DNA of 64,000 nucleotides from Nymphaea colorata (GCF_008831285.2 NC_045141.1:5597224-5661223), one strand, 5' to 3'. Counted from the stretch's first letter, positions 36,576-49,610 are shown. The notes: generated by a model from the sequence alone, not told the origin. Translations and numbers: made by a program.

Positions 36576-37711
36576 TTAAAGGAGTGGAGGATATGCAACA
36601 TTCTTATAAAAAGAAAGAGAGAGAGAGAGAGAGAAAGTCTATAAAGATCATTAGATGAAAGATTTTGAAATAAAAGGAGATACATATTCTCCATATGTAG
36701 GTATACGTATTTGTATAAGCATTTAAAAATGAAGTCTTAACTTAAATAGAGATGGAAAGAAAAAGATTATATATATATATATATATGTACATATATATAC
36801 ATATAAGAAATTTGTAGGATAAGACATTTATCTTGAAAAAATGAACAAAAGGTTCTAGGAAGAGAAAATAGAACACATGTATATATGCATTCATATGTAT
36901 ATGAAAATTTGTAAAATAAAGTGTGGAAACATAAAAAGAGAAAAGAAAATTCTCATGTACACATATATGTATGTAACATTTATATGCATACACGTCTTCA
37001 TCAGATTTAAAATCAAGAAATAGAAAATAACTGACTTCAAGTTTCAATGTGGGCCAGAGGGGAGCCTGGACTCATGCAAGAGCCAAAGCTAAAATCTCCA
37101 AAGCCATATTTGAGATGGTATTTGCTTTTAAAAATCTTTTGTAGAATACAATTTATATACAAGCATAGAATGTTATTTCTTGGATTGTTATAAGGAAAAA
37201 TCTTCCACCGTTGGGTATGGAAGAAAATGAAGCAACATAACGAGGCACTTGTTAGGGCTTCTGATTGGGTGATTAAGAAGGAAACTACACGCAATGACAT
37301 GAGAATGCATTTTTAGCATATACATATTCGTGCAGGTTCCCCCGGGTTGGACAAGTCTCAACCTCATAAATTAATATGAAGATAAAAATAAAGAACCCCA
37401 AACCACACTCTCATTCTCATCATACATTTACATATAAACGAAAAACCAAGCAACTATACATGGGTAATACATAGACAATATTCAAGTAAGGAAAGTGAGA
37501 GAGGATGATGACAAGAGAAAGATTCAACTAGGAAGGAGGGTATGAAGTAACTATGAAATGAAGGATCATCTTGTCTTTCCATGCTCCTAGTGCACTTGAG
37601 CATAGCTTCGTGTCTCTAAGAAGAGATTGAGTGTTATCTCCTTTGGCCATGGGGAGATAAAGATGAGAAGAAAGTGAAGAACATAAAACAATGCTATATT
37701 CAATAAAAGAG

Positions 37712-37908
<197 letters not shown>

Positions 37909-38335
37909 AAACATGATTCAATCATGAAATGAAAGATCATTTCATCTTTCCATGCTCCTGGTGCACTTGAGCATAGCCTTTTGTTTCTAAAAAGACGTTG
38001 AGTGCTATCTCCTTTGGCCATGGAGAGATGAAGAGATTAGAAGAAAATAAAGAAAGAAAGACAATCCTATATTCAATAAAAGAGAAAACAAGATTTAATC
38101 ATGAAATTAAAGATCATATCATCTTTCCTGCCTCCCATGCACCTGAGCATAGCCTTTGGTCTCTAAAAAGAGGTTGAGTGCTATCTCCTTTTGCTATGGA
38201 GAGATGAAGATGAGAAGAAATAGAATATTTTGGAGCCAAAACCCAAATTTTGATTTTTTTTTGAATTTTTTAAAATTTTCATCCGAATTTCACATAATTT
38301 TGAATTATTTTGAAAAAGAAATGGTTTGAAATGAG

Positions 38336-38363
38336 TATTTACAGGCCATTAGGCCTGTAAATA
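38336..38363. other. Perfect 12-bp hairpin
   Basis: TATTTACAGGCC and GGCCTGTAAATA are perfect inverted repeats separated by four bases (ATTA). The matching place in LTR copy B (around 47725) is not palindromic. Confidence 0.7.
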
Positions 38364-38905
38364 CATTTTTAAAAGTGAGCTGGGTCTTTGCCCACCCAAA
38401 AAGACCAAAAACCGCCCTCTAAAGGGTGGTTTTTCGTAAAAAAGGAGGGGTGAAAGGGGGAGACAACAGCGCCCGGACGCAACAGCATCAGGCACTGTCA
38501 TGCCTGGGGCGTCGTTGCCCGACCGCATGGTCGGGTGACAAGAACACACCACACGACCGTGCAATCGCGCATGGTCACACGACTATGACAGCACACACGC
38601 GCGTGCATTGCGCAACACATTATTGCGCGATCGTGCGCGCATCACTCGTTTGCGTGCATGTGCACATGTTTCACGATGCACGGTCGCGCGAGTGCACGTC
38701 CCGCGATGCACAAAAATGCAAAGTTTCTTAATTTAAATTCAAAAAATGATAAAATAAATAAATGTCATTCATAAAATAAAATTATTGAAATGGTTCTTTT
38801 TTTTGTTACAAATGCGTGGTCGACTCTATTTTGAGCGATTCCAAACTTGGATTTTGGATCCATTTTGAAACTTCAATAATTTTAGAAAAATTTGGGGTGA
38901 TTACA

Positions 38906-39272
38906 GGTATGATGTAGGAAGAAGCAGAATAGAGGATACAAAAGAATGAGGAATGAAATCATATAAGCCGACCCTAAAACAGAGCCTCAGGGGGTTGATC
39001 ACATTCCCAGTCAGCCTTAAAGGGAATCGATTTACAAAAAAGCTTTATCACATCCTTATGAAGACTATATGGTGAACTCCTATTTTAATATGAACACTTT
39101 GTACTGCAAAAGAGATGTATCGACATGCAAGGTGAGAAATAGTGAGACCATTACCCTGAGGTTTCTTTTAATAACAGGTCAGAGGCCTACTATCTATCAG
39201 ATCCATTTCTTGAGGGTAGTAGCCTGAAAAAACACAAGTTAGCACTCCATATCAAGGCCATGGTGCTGGCTC
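38906..39272. other. Intergenic DNA, nothing recognised
   Basis: Sequence outside the right edge of LTR copy A. The five bases after the LTR are GGTAT. No gene is seen. Confidence 0.5.
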
Positions 39273-39428
39273 CGAGCAGTGGTAGAGTCATAAATTTTTG
39301 TCTCTAAACTTCAACCTTTAAGGAGCACAATAAATTTAAATTTCAATCTTTAAGGGGCATTCATATGCAATTAAAACAAATTTGATGAGCCGGGGGAGCC
39401 CACACCAATACAACATTGCCACTGGATC
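39273..39428. mobile_element. MITE-like element, copy 2
   Basis: The left edge AGTGGTAGAGTC and the right edge TTGCCACT repeat the ends of the element at 7841-8018, with a shared interior of AAATTT.TG, AAGGGGCA and CCCACAC words. About 155 bp, non-coding. Confidence 0.45.
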
Positions 39429-41195
39429 AGAGCCCAATTGGAAGTCTTCTCTTTAATTTGGTAGTTGATTATAGCTTTCATGGATGAATGGTCCCAAAAT
39501 GCACCGTTGAGACACTTTTATCCATCATATCATAGTGTAAGCAAACGCCAAAATGAACGTCTATGGCACACCAATACGGATCGGACCAAAGTTACTACAT
39601 ACGCAAATACCTTGTCCTAGATAGGGCATCGTACCAATCCAACCTAAACAAATAATAGATGGAATGGATGAAGTTCAGAAAATACAATTACATCTCCTCA
39701 AACAAACATGCGACCAAGTCTAAATTTTGTTTTTAGAACATCTGGTGTAAACAAACAATCCAAGAACCAACTGTCACAGGCCATAATGTTTTTATAAATG
39801 TTTACAGAAGCTAAATTATTTTTTTTTTCTAAAATGCCAACCATTAAGTTTACATTTCTCTATACATGTGTGAATCATTAACACTTGCTCATGCCATGAG
39901 AACTTTCACTATACAGACACCTCACACCACTTCTGCACACACTTGATACACATGTAGGGTTATATATGAGCCGAGTAAAAAATGAGCTCGTTCAGCTTGG
40001 CTCAAGCTCGAGTTTAGCTATACAAAGTCATCTTGAACTCGATACAATAGACCAAGCCACAGCTCAAGCTCGACTCATTTAAGCTTCTTTACCAACTCAT
40101 CATTTGACTGATTTCTTTCTTTGGTTTAATGTTTTAAAATTACAAAAAAATAATAAAAACCTAGATAAATGGCTTACTCAAGTTTAATAAAATCAAGTTT
40201 GTGTAACTTGAACTCGACTTGTTTGCAATAACGAGTTTTGAGTTAAGCTCAAGCTTAACAGATTAAATTCAAGTCGAGGTTGAGTTGGCTTGACTTATTT
40301 TAGAACCCTATCCGCTTGACACACACAAATGGACTCGTCCCCTATTTATAATGGTGAACATGCCAGCTGGGGTGGGGAAGCTTTGACCTGAGGATGTCAA
40401 TATGTCCGATTTGTATTGGATATCCAAGCGAACTGCTCCAAAATACTTGGATGAAAAAAAATTTACTAATCAATTAAACAAATGAGATAGGATTTGAAAT
40501 TAAGAAATGACATCCAATTATATTCATATTCAAGTATGCATAAATATCCGATCCGATACGGATGCAATTATACAAAAATGTCCAATTGAGATGAATAAAA
40601 AATAGATTTAGATCAGATTCAAATTATGAAGTCTGATTTTGGATGAGGAAAAAAAATAAATTCGGATCAGATTCAGAAACACAAAAATATCCGATCAGAC
40701 CCAGATCGGACTTAGTTTTAAATAATATCCTATATTCAGTGCTCTTATATTTTGTAAAACAGTCAGATTCAGTTCAAAAATTTGGATTCAGATTCAAATA
40801 TAAAAATAGGATTCCGATCAGATTCAGATTAAGATGAGTAAAAAATGGATTTAGATCAGATTCAAATTATGAAATCTGATTTTGGATGAGGAGAAAAATT
40901 AAATTCGGATCAGATTCAGATTGTGGAATCTAATTTCAGATTCAGATTTGGATACGACTTTTTTCCATTTGTTTCGGAGCTCGAAACCAACAGACGGTTA
41001 ATAATATATTTTATTTCAAATATTTTTTCATTTTTATTTTTTGTATTTAGGTCCATCGATTTTCAAGAAAAACAAGGTCAGTCGTTCTCTTGAGTCCTCC
41101 CAACTCCTCCAAGAGTATCGGTGACGACTGTTCACGATGCTCTTAATGAGCAGGCTGCCGAATAACTTCAACTTTTGAAGGCGGCCTGGCAATAA
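39429..41195. repeat. Intergenic, two dispersed repeat types
   Basis: 39955-40310 is the GAGCTCGAGCTT family (left edge TGTAGGGTTATATATGAGCC). 40385-40975 is the GGATCAGATTCAGAT type, with an internal near-duplicate: AAATGGATTTAGATCAGATTC at about 40846 repeats the stretch at about 40600. No gene. Confidence 0.5.
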
Positions 41196-41203
41196 CGTAC
41201 CAG

Positions 41204-42070
41204 CAGGGGCGGAGGAAGACGGGGGGGGGGGGGGCGCCTGGGCCATGGCCTGGGTGAGCAACGAAAAAAAAATTATATTTGAAAAATCAAATTTTTTTAA
41301 CTTGGCCCGACCCGTCACTCATCTTGGCCCAACCCATCGCTCGCCGGCCCCGCCCTCTCTCTAGCAGTAGCCCTACCCTATTTCGCCCCTCTCTCGCTTG
41401 CTCCCTCCATCTCTCGCCCTTCCCTATTTCACCCCTCTCTCTGGCTCCCCTACCTCTCAGGTCCACAGCGCAGTCGAGTGCCGACCACACCCTCTCTGGC
41501 TCTCTTTCGCTCACTCCTTCTCCTCCTGCCCTGGCCCACAACTACTGTCAAATGTTTACTATTGCTACTTGAATACTGTCAATTGAGGGACTAAGTTACA
41601 ATACGATATATTGGTTTTGCTTTTCAGGCTATTTGAACTTAACTTTGAGCTTCATCTGCATGTACAATTTGGGTACTGTCTGTAGCTGGCTTAATTAGCA
41701 AGACTGTATGCTCTAAAGAAAGCTCATCAAGTCAGGCATTTGTTTTGTAAGTTCTTCTTAATTGGTGCATCTTCTTGAAAGCTTCTGCAAGCTGCCAATT
41801 CGGAATATGAATATCATGCTATGCTTTAAAATTTGACAAGTAGCCTAGCTTATGTCCACCTTATGTTCACTGCTGACACTTATGTCACTGTAATAGAAAT
41901 AGAGAACCTTATCTACGGAGGACAGATCACGCTTTGTGCTAAAGACACAAACAATTATTAAATGTGCCGTAGGACAGGTCGCGCTTCACGTTAATGACGT
42001 GGGCAATTATATAGGACATCAGTTCACTTATACTATACTATGATTTGCAAATATTATCTAAAGTGTGTGA

Positions 42071-42120
<50 letters not shown>

Positions 42121-42236
42121 ATATAATATATTATAGTTCGTTATATATATATAATATAATATATATATAATATAATATATTATAGTTCGTTGGATCGTTT
42201 GGCCCGCCCCTGAAAAAATTCCTGGCTCTACCCCTG
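41204..42236. mobile_element. Non-autonomous hAT-like element, 1,033 bp
   Basis: The left end begins CAGGGGCGGAGGAAG. The right end reads CCTGGCTCTACCCCTG, whose reverse complement begins CAGGGGTAGAGCCAGG, so the first bases form an imperfect inverted repeat. The flanking 8-mers CGTACCAG (41196-41203) and CGCACCAG (42237-42244) match at 7 of 8 bases, the target-duplication length of hAT transposons. Inside are a 14-nt G run (41221-41234), a pyrimidine-rich stretch (41340-41530), an (AT)n tract (42074-42115) and a short duplicated ATTATAGTTCGTT. No transposase frame is present, so it would depend on an enzyme supplied elsewhere. Confidence 0.7.
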
Positions 42237-42244
42237 CGCACCAG

Positions 42245-42985
42245 CATGCTGGAGCTTGTGGACACTGAGAAATGGTTCCATATTTGGGTGGTGGCCTTTT
42301 CGATATGTGTAATTACTTAAAACTAAATCTGAACTGAATCTGTATCTGATCCAATACTTATATATATCAGAATCTGACTCCGAATCTAGTCAGATATTAT
42401 TTTTTAAATCTGAAGACGATCTATTTCTTAATCAGAGATTAATTTTTTTCCCATATCTGTTTCTTTTTTTTTTTTGGAATGGTTCAATTGGACATGCGAT
42501 GAAGATGGAAAATGACATTTAAAGTCTATCCATCTTACCAAGTGAATAACGAGGTAGTTCCAATTCTTTTGCTTACGTTACATGGAAAGGCATGATATCT
42601 AGATGAAAGGTAGAAAGAGAGAGAGAACATATAATTAAGTGACAAATTGTCAATGATTTTGCAAAAATTGTCAAAAACAATAAAGGAATACAGAAAACGT
42701 ATAAGAGAAAGGGAGGAAGGGGGTGGTAGGACTCAAAAGAGGAGTTCGAGTTGTGTGCACCCACCAGTGCATGCAACAATCATATGCCAAAAGAAAAAGA
42801 AAAATGTGGCATCTTTGAAATTACAGAAAAAGAACTGCCTTTTTGAGCCTTTTCACTTTTTTCAATTGTTTTTTATCTGTAAAAAAATTCTTTTTTTCTT
42901 TTTAAACAGGAACATATGTCATAAACGCGAATCTCTCTTGTGAAATCCTTCAAAAGAGGAGTTCGAGCCACAAAGACGGGTAGCC
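42245..42985. other. Intergenic, low complexity
   Basis: Degenerate AATCTGA/GATATTA words to about 42440, then AT-rich DNA. AAGAGGAGTTCGAG occurs at 42738 and again at 42953. No gene recognised. Confidence 0.4.
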
Positions 42986-42989
42986 TCCG

Positions 42990-43205
42990 CTAGTTGCAGG
43001 CCACATCAGCATTGGGATTGATAACCATGTCCACCATCGCCACGAATTCCTCTGACTGAGGCATTATCTTCTTTTCCTCTTCGCTTGGAACCACTTCCTG
43101 AGGTGTGCTTAATCCTTGAGCGCTCACCCTAGGCCTGCTGACCGGCCCAAATGCAGAAGACACTAATCAATTCCTTGAAAATGTCACCGGTTTCATAATT
43201 TGTCA
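42990..43205 (-). other. Unrecognised minus-strand gene fragment
   Basis: On the minus strand a frame of about 52 codons (43147-42990) ends at TAG 42990-42992. It includes LSTPQEVVPSEEEKK and EEFVAMVDMVINPNADVACN. An upstream segment in another frame reads KFVTNYETGDIFKELISVFC. Composition is more gene-like than the surrounding AT-rich DNA. I do not recognise the family. It may be the last exon of a broken gene, or chance. Confidence 0.25.
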
Positions 43206-43524
43206 CGAAGTGTGAATGGTTATCATGCTTCAGTAGGCCTTAAGCGAGAGCTCAAGCTTGTTCATCTGAGGCGCCGGCCACAGCTCCTGCTTCCCATGTG
43301 CAAATTGCAACCGCATAGGCATGAGAATGAACTATTAGAACCACATATCACATATGCTAGTGCAGATATAACTAAACAAATGCACTCACACTCTACCAGC
43401 CTCCTATGGAAGACGTGTTAAAACGTGGAAAAAAAAAAGAACTGAAGCATGTACGTGGTTGTGGTTTGAACTTTTGATGCCTTTATCCACGGGAAAGGGA
43501 GGTTCCTCTTTATTCATTCAATGA

Positions 43525-44162
43525 TGTTCTTGAGAGAAGATGGACTCTCAATATATAGAGTACAGGCCACACCATTTAAGATAAGATAATCATGCAGTAC
43601 GTGAATCCGTGATAAACAAAGTGTCAAGAAAGAAGGGATCACATCTCTTATCAAGATCTGTTATTGTCATGCAGACTACATTTTCGGTGGTTTAATGGAT
43701 TGGGATAGAAATGATAAGAGTAAATCAGCAAAACGTGATTTTAGGGATATTCAAAATAAGAACGTGCTGAAAATCAAGGAAATTGCTGAAGAAGTTGAAG
43801 ATCTTGATATCAATGGAAAGACAATGTTCTTGAGAGAAGACGGACTCTCAATATATAGAGTACAGGCCAGACCATTTTAGGTAAGATAATCACGCAGGAA
43901 TCCTGCGTGATAAACAAAGTGTCAAGAAAAAAGGGATCGGATCTCTTATCAAGATCTGTTATTGTTATGCAAACTACATTTTTGGTGGTTAATGGATTGG
44001 GATAGAAATTGTGTATTATCATGATCTTGTATACCAAAAATCTTGTAAGTGATAACCTTTTTCTGTATTATATATATGTTGCTTAAAGGAATCAATAAAA
44101 ACAAGTTCTCTCCAGCTTTATCTTTCACGCTTCCTCTGTTTTCTTCTCTAAGTTTTCTCACA
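43525..44162 (+). mobile_element. Pair of LTR-like direct repeats
   Basis: TGTTCTTGAGAGAAGAyGGAC starts at 43525 and again at 43825. The two stay alike for about 185 bp through CTCAATATATAGAGTACAGGCC, TCTTATCAAGATCTGTTATTG and AATGGATTGGGATAGAAA. The second copy continues to TTTTCTCACA at 44162, giving a TG...CA unit of about 338 bp with a TATA-like TATATAGAG and AATCAATAAAA. The ~112 bp between them carry no recognised retroelement domain. This could be a nearly emptied copia element or a tandem LTR pair. No matching target duplication (AATGA left, AAGCA right). Confidence 0.5.
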
Positions 44163-46735
44163 AAGCAACAAGATCTTAATGGGTAAGGGAACAATGAAAT
44201 AAGGCAACTATGAGAAAGGCAGCTCTAGATAAACCTTCCCAACAGAGAAATGAGGTAATGGAGGCAATCCATGTGATTTTGCTAATTATATATGGCTCAT
44301 TCTTGGAAGTCTTGTAGTTGCATCGCTTATGATGGCTGTGAAGGGTAAAACCTACCGATTGGACTTGAACCATGGCTTCCATGCACGCTGTGAGAATTTG
44401 GAAGGTCACGGTTCATAAAAGGTTTCTTAAACACTGAGGAGAAACGACCAAAAATTTACAATAAGATGGTAACTGAAACTTGCTTAGATTCCTACATTAG
44501 TCTGACTCTCATAGAAGCCAAGATTGGAAGGTTGTGTTGGATTTACAGTGCAAATTTTGATTCCCATTCTACCATCTTTTCTGGGTATTTGGGATTGTCC
44601 TAAGAAAACAATAAGATAGTGGTGGTACAAACATATAATTTATGATCAGCAGCATCTTTAAACGAATTCTCATTCCTACTGTTTGTTTTGGCTTATTCTT
44701 AGTAATCAAAACATAAACAATTGATAACGCACTCAACAACTGCCAATTGGTATAAGCCGCAAAGACCTGAGTTTTTCATCTAAACTATAGACAGCAGAGG
44801 ATTCCACCTGTGTTTGGTTTCAGGACACATGAATTTTTGCCCGTTCAATAATTTTGACCTCATACCCTCGACTTTCGATCCAAGCTTTTTGATTCACATT
44901 CAGCCATGTCAGTGGAAACGTTATTTTAAAGGAAACTGATCAAAAAGTGAGAATTTCGAGACACAAACCTCGAAATGTTCTACTTTTTTACTGTTAATTT
45001 CACGGAAAACATGAATTTCATTGCTCCAGACAATCAGAATCCTTAATTTTGGTTATGAACACGACCACTCTTTGAAACCTTAATTTAATGTTCAAACTTG
45101 GGCCCAATTATATGGAGTAGCCCGACAAGATCTGCCTCATAGTCCATTCAAAATATGTTAACCATATATTAATTGTTTTATGAAAGGAAAAAAAATCTAG
45201 CTCCACCCCTGATTGCGAAAGACAAAAAATCCCACAAAAATGAAAAAAGAATATACAAGTCATGGGCTTGGTGCTGGGTGTGCAGGTCACCATTTTGCTG
45301 GTCTGCATCTGCATGAAGGCACCATTAATCTCTCCATCTCAATATTTGTGTAAGTAGTGGCCCGTTGTTTTGCAGTTACCTCTGTTCTAATTTTCTTTCC
45401 CATGTTGCTACAAAAAGTGCAGCATGGTTCGAGTTTGACACGCAAGTTCCAGTTAGCCAGTATTTAACTGTTCCGTTGCTGTATATCATTTCTAGTGTAG
45501 GCAGCATATCTTCATGGCTAAAAATATGGAATGAATAAAAGTTCTTACCATCAAAAAGACATGATTTTTTTCCTTTGCATCCTTGTATTGCCGAATGCAT
45601 TGGAAGAAGCGGCATATATATGGAAGAACCAGCACCAAAGGAATTGCAACAGAACGACTACCGCAAACAAAATCGGCTTCAAACCATGCAACTGTTGCAA
45701 CCTGAAACCAAATTTTTTTTCTTTTCAATAACAAACTCACACTCTGTTGCTCCAAAGAAGAAAATAAAGAAAAAAAACAGTAAACAATGAAAAAGAAAGA
45801 TAAGTGATTATGGAGTGAGTTTTTTATATTAACCGAGTTTTTTATATTAAAAAGTTGAATTCCTCCATTCATGCTTCCCGTCCTTCCTAGAAGCAACCCC
45901 AACTTACAATTTTCAGAATTCTATTTAAAAAATAAATAAATACAAAAAAAAATCTAATACTGCGGTTTTGGCAACGTCAAAATCAAGTGTGAATGTCATG
46001 TTTTGCAGCAGATCTTTAATTCAATGTACCAAAAGTTTGGATGGGTTAGCACAATATCCAGCTACATTTTGGCCATTGGATGGCTGGTCATAACCCCCTT
46101 AAAACATGCCTTAAGCTAATACAAACTAATGTATGTATAATTTGTCCTTATTAAGGGTCTATTAGTCATTTTTATCAATTTAAAACAAGCTTAAGTTTGT
46201 AACAACTTAGAGCTATTGGCAAACACATTTTGTTTTAGTGGTGGGAAACTTACATTGTGTTTTATGACAGTGTGAAAATGGTTTTTCATGTCACTAGTTA
46301 TTCCTCAGTCTTCTTCAAATTTCTTTTTATTTTATTGTGTTTTCTTGTTCTAACCGAAGACGGCGTTCCAATTCCAGTGACCTTTGAGCTCAGCCGCCAT
46401 GAATGAATATACATTGTTGGGGTGGACAAAACATCTCATAATAGATTTTGACTCAAGTTTTGACGATGATTTATCTCTTCAGTAGGACCTGGACAAGCTT
46501 TTCTCATTGTCGTTTTTCTCTTACATTGTTTGAAAACCATGCCTTGGTTTTCCACTGGACAATTCATTTAAGACAAATTATCCAGTGAAACTCATTTGAG
46601 ACAGTTTCCACCTACAATGTCATTTATGTAATGAGCCATGGCCGGAGCCAAACTAGAATTTAGCAATATTGATGTCTATTTTGAGTAAAAAATTCCGTAG
46701 CCCTATTATGTAGGCTAAATTCCAGTTTTTTTTTT
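44163..46735. other. Intergenic DNA, nothing recognised
   Basis: 2.6 kb of AT-rich DNA with only short overlapping chance frames (for example minus 45492-45902, 136 codons, no recognisable domain). No RNA gene or repeat array seen. Confidence 0.45.
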
Positions 46736-47870
46736 TACGTTGCAACGTAAATTGAATGAACTTCCATTGGATTAAAATTGTTGCTATTCATCATGAGAAT
46801 TTGGAGATTGGGCAGGAAGCGACCAACATCTTTAGGGAGATGCCCTCTTAGTTGATTGGCCACCAAACTCAAAGACTGAAGAGTGGATATGTTAAACAAG
46901 CTCCCCGGCAGTCTACCAGAGAGATTGTTTATTTCCACATTAAAGAATGTTAAGTGGGTTAAGCTTACCAACTCGGAAGGAATGTTCCCGTGCATATGAT
47001 TTTTGACCAATATCAAGGAACTCCTGTTTTGAGAGGTTGGCAAAAGTGATTGGAATGGTTCCCGTGAGCCTGTTACCATAAAGGTTTATGCCCTTGAGTA
47101 CGAACAGATTGCCTAGGAACTCTGGAATGCTTCCATAGAATTGGTTATGTGGTGCTGACATGTAATCACCCCAAATTTTTCCAAAATTTTTAAAGATCCA
47201 AAATAGATCCAAAACCTAAGTTCAGATCCAAATTGAGAATTTCAAATCCAAAATTCGAATGACGTTCGAAACGACAAAATTTGAGCGTCGCGCGTGCATA
47301 GACCTTCCCTTTGTTTTAAAAACTCATTTCTCACGCCAAAATGTCTTTTTAAACCCAAGTCACACGCTCGAACGAGTCGACAATCGACTAAACCAAAATC
47401 AGATTTAGAGCGAGTTCAGAGTCACTCAAAATGGAGTCGACCGCCCATTTTTCTTTAACAAAGAACTTTTTTTACATATTTTAAATAAAAATGAATGTTT
47501 AAACAATATTTTTATTTCATATTTATTTTATTAGATTTTATTAAATTTTATTTAACTTAAAAAAAATGTTTGAGTGCTCGTGCGTGACAGCGCCCGGTGC
47601 TGTTGCTTTCGGGCGCTGTTATTTGCTCATCCCCCCCTCTCCTTTTTGACAAAAAATTGCCCTTCAAGGGGCAGTTTTAGTCTTTTTGGGTGGGCAACAG
47701 CCCTGCCCACATCAGAAAATGCTTTTACAGGCATAATGACCAATCCCATTTATTTGAAGCCTATTTCTTTTATAAAAAATTGAAAATAATTCAAAATTAC
47801 GTGAAATTCGGATGAAAATGTTATAAAATTCATAAAAAATCAAAATTTGGGTTTTGGCTCCAAAATCCTC

Positions 47871-47880
47871 CATAAATACC
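47871..47880 (+). promoter_or_regulatory. Possible LTR TATA box
   Basis: CATAAATACC lies between the U3-like AT-rich part and the leader-like CT-rich part of LTR copy B. The position fits an LTR promoter; there is no direct evidence of transcription. Confidence 0.35.
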
Positions 47881-48149
47881 CCCACAATCCCCCCCCCCCA
47901 CTTGGGTAAGACTGGCCCTTGGGAGAAACCCTAGAGTATTCTCAATTGAAGACCTAGGGTTTCTCTTGAGCTCTCTCTCTCTCCCTCTTCCTCTTTCCAT
48001 TTTTCCTGTTCCTCTCCAACTTGGACCAAACTATAACTCTCTTGGAGGCATCATCTTGAAGCTCCACTCAGGGGGATCTTTAAGTGAAGGTGTTCATCTA
48101 CACTAGGTCATTTTTCATTAGAGGTATATAATCATCATCCCCCTCATTC

Positions 48150-49610
48150 TTCTGTTATTTTCTTTTCTTCTCATGTTCATCTCCCCATAGCCAAAAAAGA
48201 TAGTACTCAACCTCTTTTTAGAGACAAGAGGTTCCTCTCTTATTTTCTTTTCTTCTCATCTTCATCTTTCCATAGCCAAAGGAGATAGTACTCAATCTCT
48301 TTTTAGAGATAGGAGGCTATGCTCAAGTGCACCGGGAGCATGGAAAGATGAGATGATCTTTCATTTCATGATTGAATAATGTTTTCTCTTTTATTGAATA
48401 TAGCATTGTCTTTCTTTCTTTATTTTCTTCTCATCTTCATCTCCCCATGGCCAAAGAAGATAGCACTCAATCTCTTTTTAGAGACAAGAGGCTATGCTCA
48501 AGTGCACCGGGAGCATGGAAAGATCAGATGATCTTTCATTTCATGATTGAATTATGTTTTCTCTTTTATTGAATAGAGCAATGTCTTCCTTTCTTTATTT
48601 TCTTCTCATCTTCATCTCCCCATGGCCAAAAGAGATGGCACTCAATCCCTTTCTAGAGACAAGAGGTTATGCTCAAGTGCACCGGAGCATAGAAAGATGA
48701 GATGATCTTTCAATTCATGATTGAATCATGTTTTCTCTTTTATTGAATATACCATTGTCTTTCTTTCTTTATTTTCTTCTCATCTTCATCTCTCCATGGC
48801 TAGAGGAGATAGAACTCAATATCTTTTTAGAGATAACAGGCTATGCTCAAGTGAAATGGGAGCATGGTAAGATGAGATGATCTTTCGTTTCATGATTATA
48901 TCATGTTTTCTCTTTTATTGAATATAACAATGTCTTTTTTTCTTTATTTTCTTCTCATCTTCATCTCTCCATGGCCAAAGGACATAGCACTCAATATCTT
49001 TTTAGAGACAAGAGGCTATGCTCAAGTACACCGGGAGCATGAAAGGATGAGATGATCTTTCATTTCATGATTAAATCATGTTTTCTCTTTTATTGGATAT
49101 AGCATTGTTTCTTTCTTCATTTTTCTCTCATCTTCATCTCCCCCTGGCCAAAGGATATAGCACGCAACCTCTTTTTAGAGACAAGGGGCTATGCTCGAGT
49201 ACGTAGGAAGCATGGAAAGATGAGATGATCTTTCTTTTCATGATTAAATCATGTTTTCTCTTTTTGTCAAATATAGCATTGTTTATTTCTTCATTTTTCT
49301 CTCATCTTCATCTTCCCTTGGCCAAAGGAGATAACACTCAATCTCTTTTTAGAGACAAGAGGTTATGCTGAAGTGTACCGGTATCATGGAAAGATGAGAT
49401 GATCTTTCATTTCATGATTAAATCATATTTTCTCTTTATTCAATATAGCATTGTTTCTTTCTTCATTTTTCTCTCATCTTCATCACCCCATAGCGAAAGG
49501 AGATAGCACTCAACCTCTTTTTTAGAGACAAGAGGGTATGCTCAAAGGCACCGGAAGCACGGGAAATGAGATGGTATATCATTTCGTAGTTAGATCATGC
49601 CCTCCCTCCT
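48150..49610 (+). repeat. Tandem ~174-bp repeats inside the LTR
   Basis: About eight units. GTTTTCTCTTTTATTGAATA starts at 48381, 48556, 48730, 48905, 49080, 49253 (variant) and about 49425 (variant), giving spacings of 172-175 bp. Each holds CTTCTCATCTTCATC, CCATGGCCAAAGGAGATAG, CTCTTTTTAGAGACAAGAGG and GCTCAAGTGCACCGGGAGCATGG. Spacing is not a multiple of three and stops occur, so it is not protein-coding. LTR copy A has about three inverted units. Confidence 0.9.

Noticed and set aside
45492-45902. 136-codon minus frame as a gene
   Set aside because: No recognisable domain, no start context, and overlapped by frames on the other strand in AT-rich DNA.
48372-48572. Frame with MAKEDSTQSLFRDKRL in the LTR tandem repeat, as a repeated small protein
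   Set aside because: Unit spacing of 172-175 bp does not keep the frame and stops differ between units; similarity is at the DNA level only.
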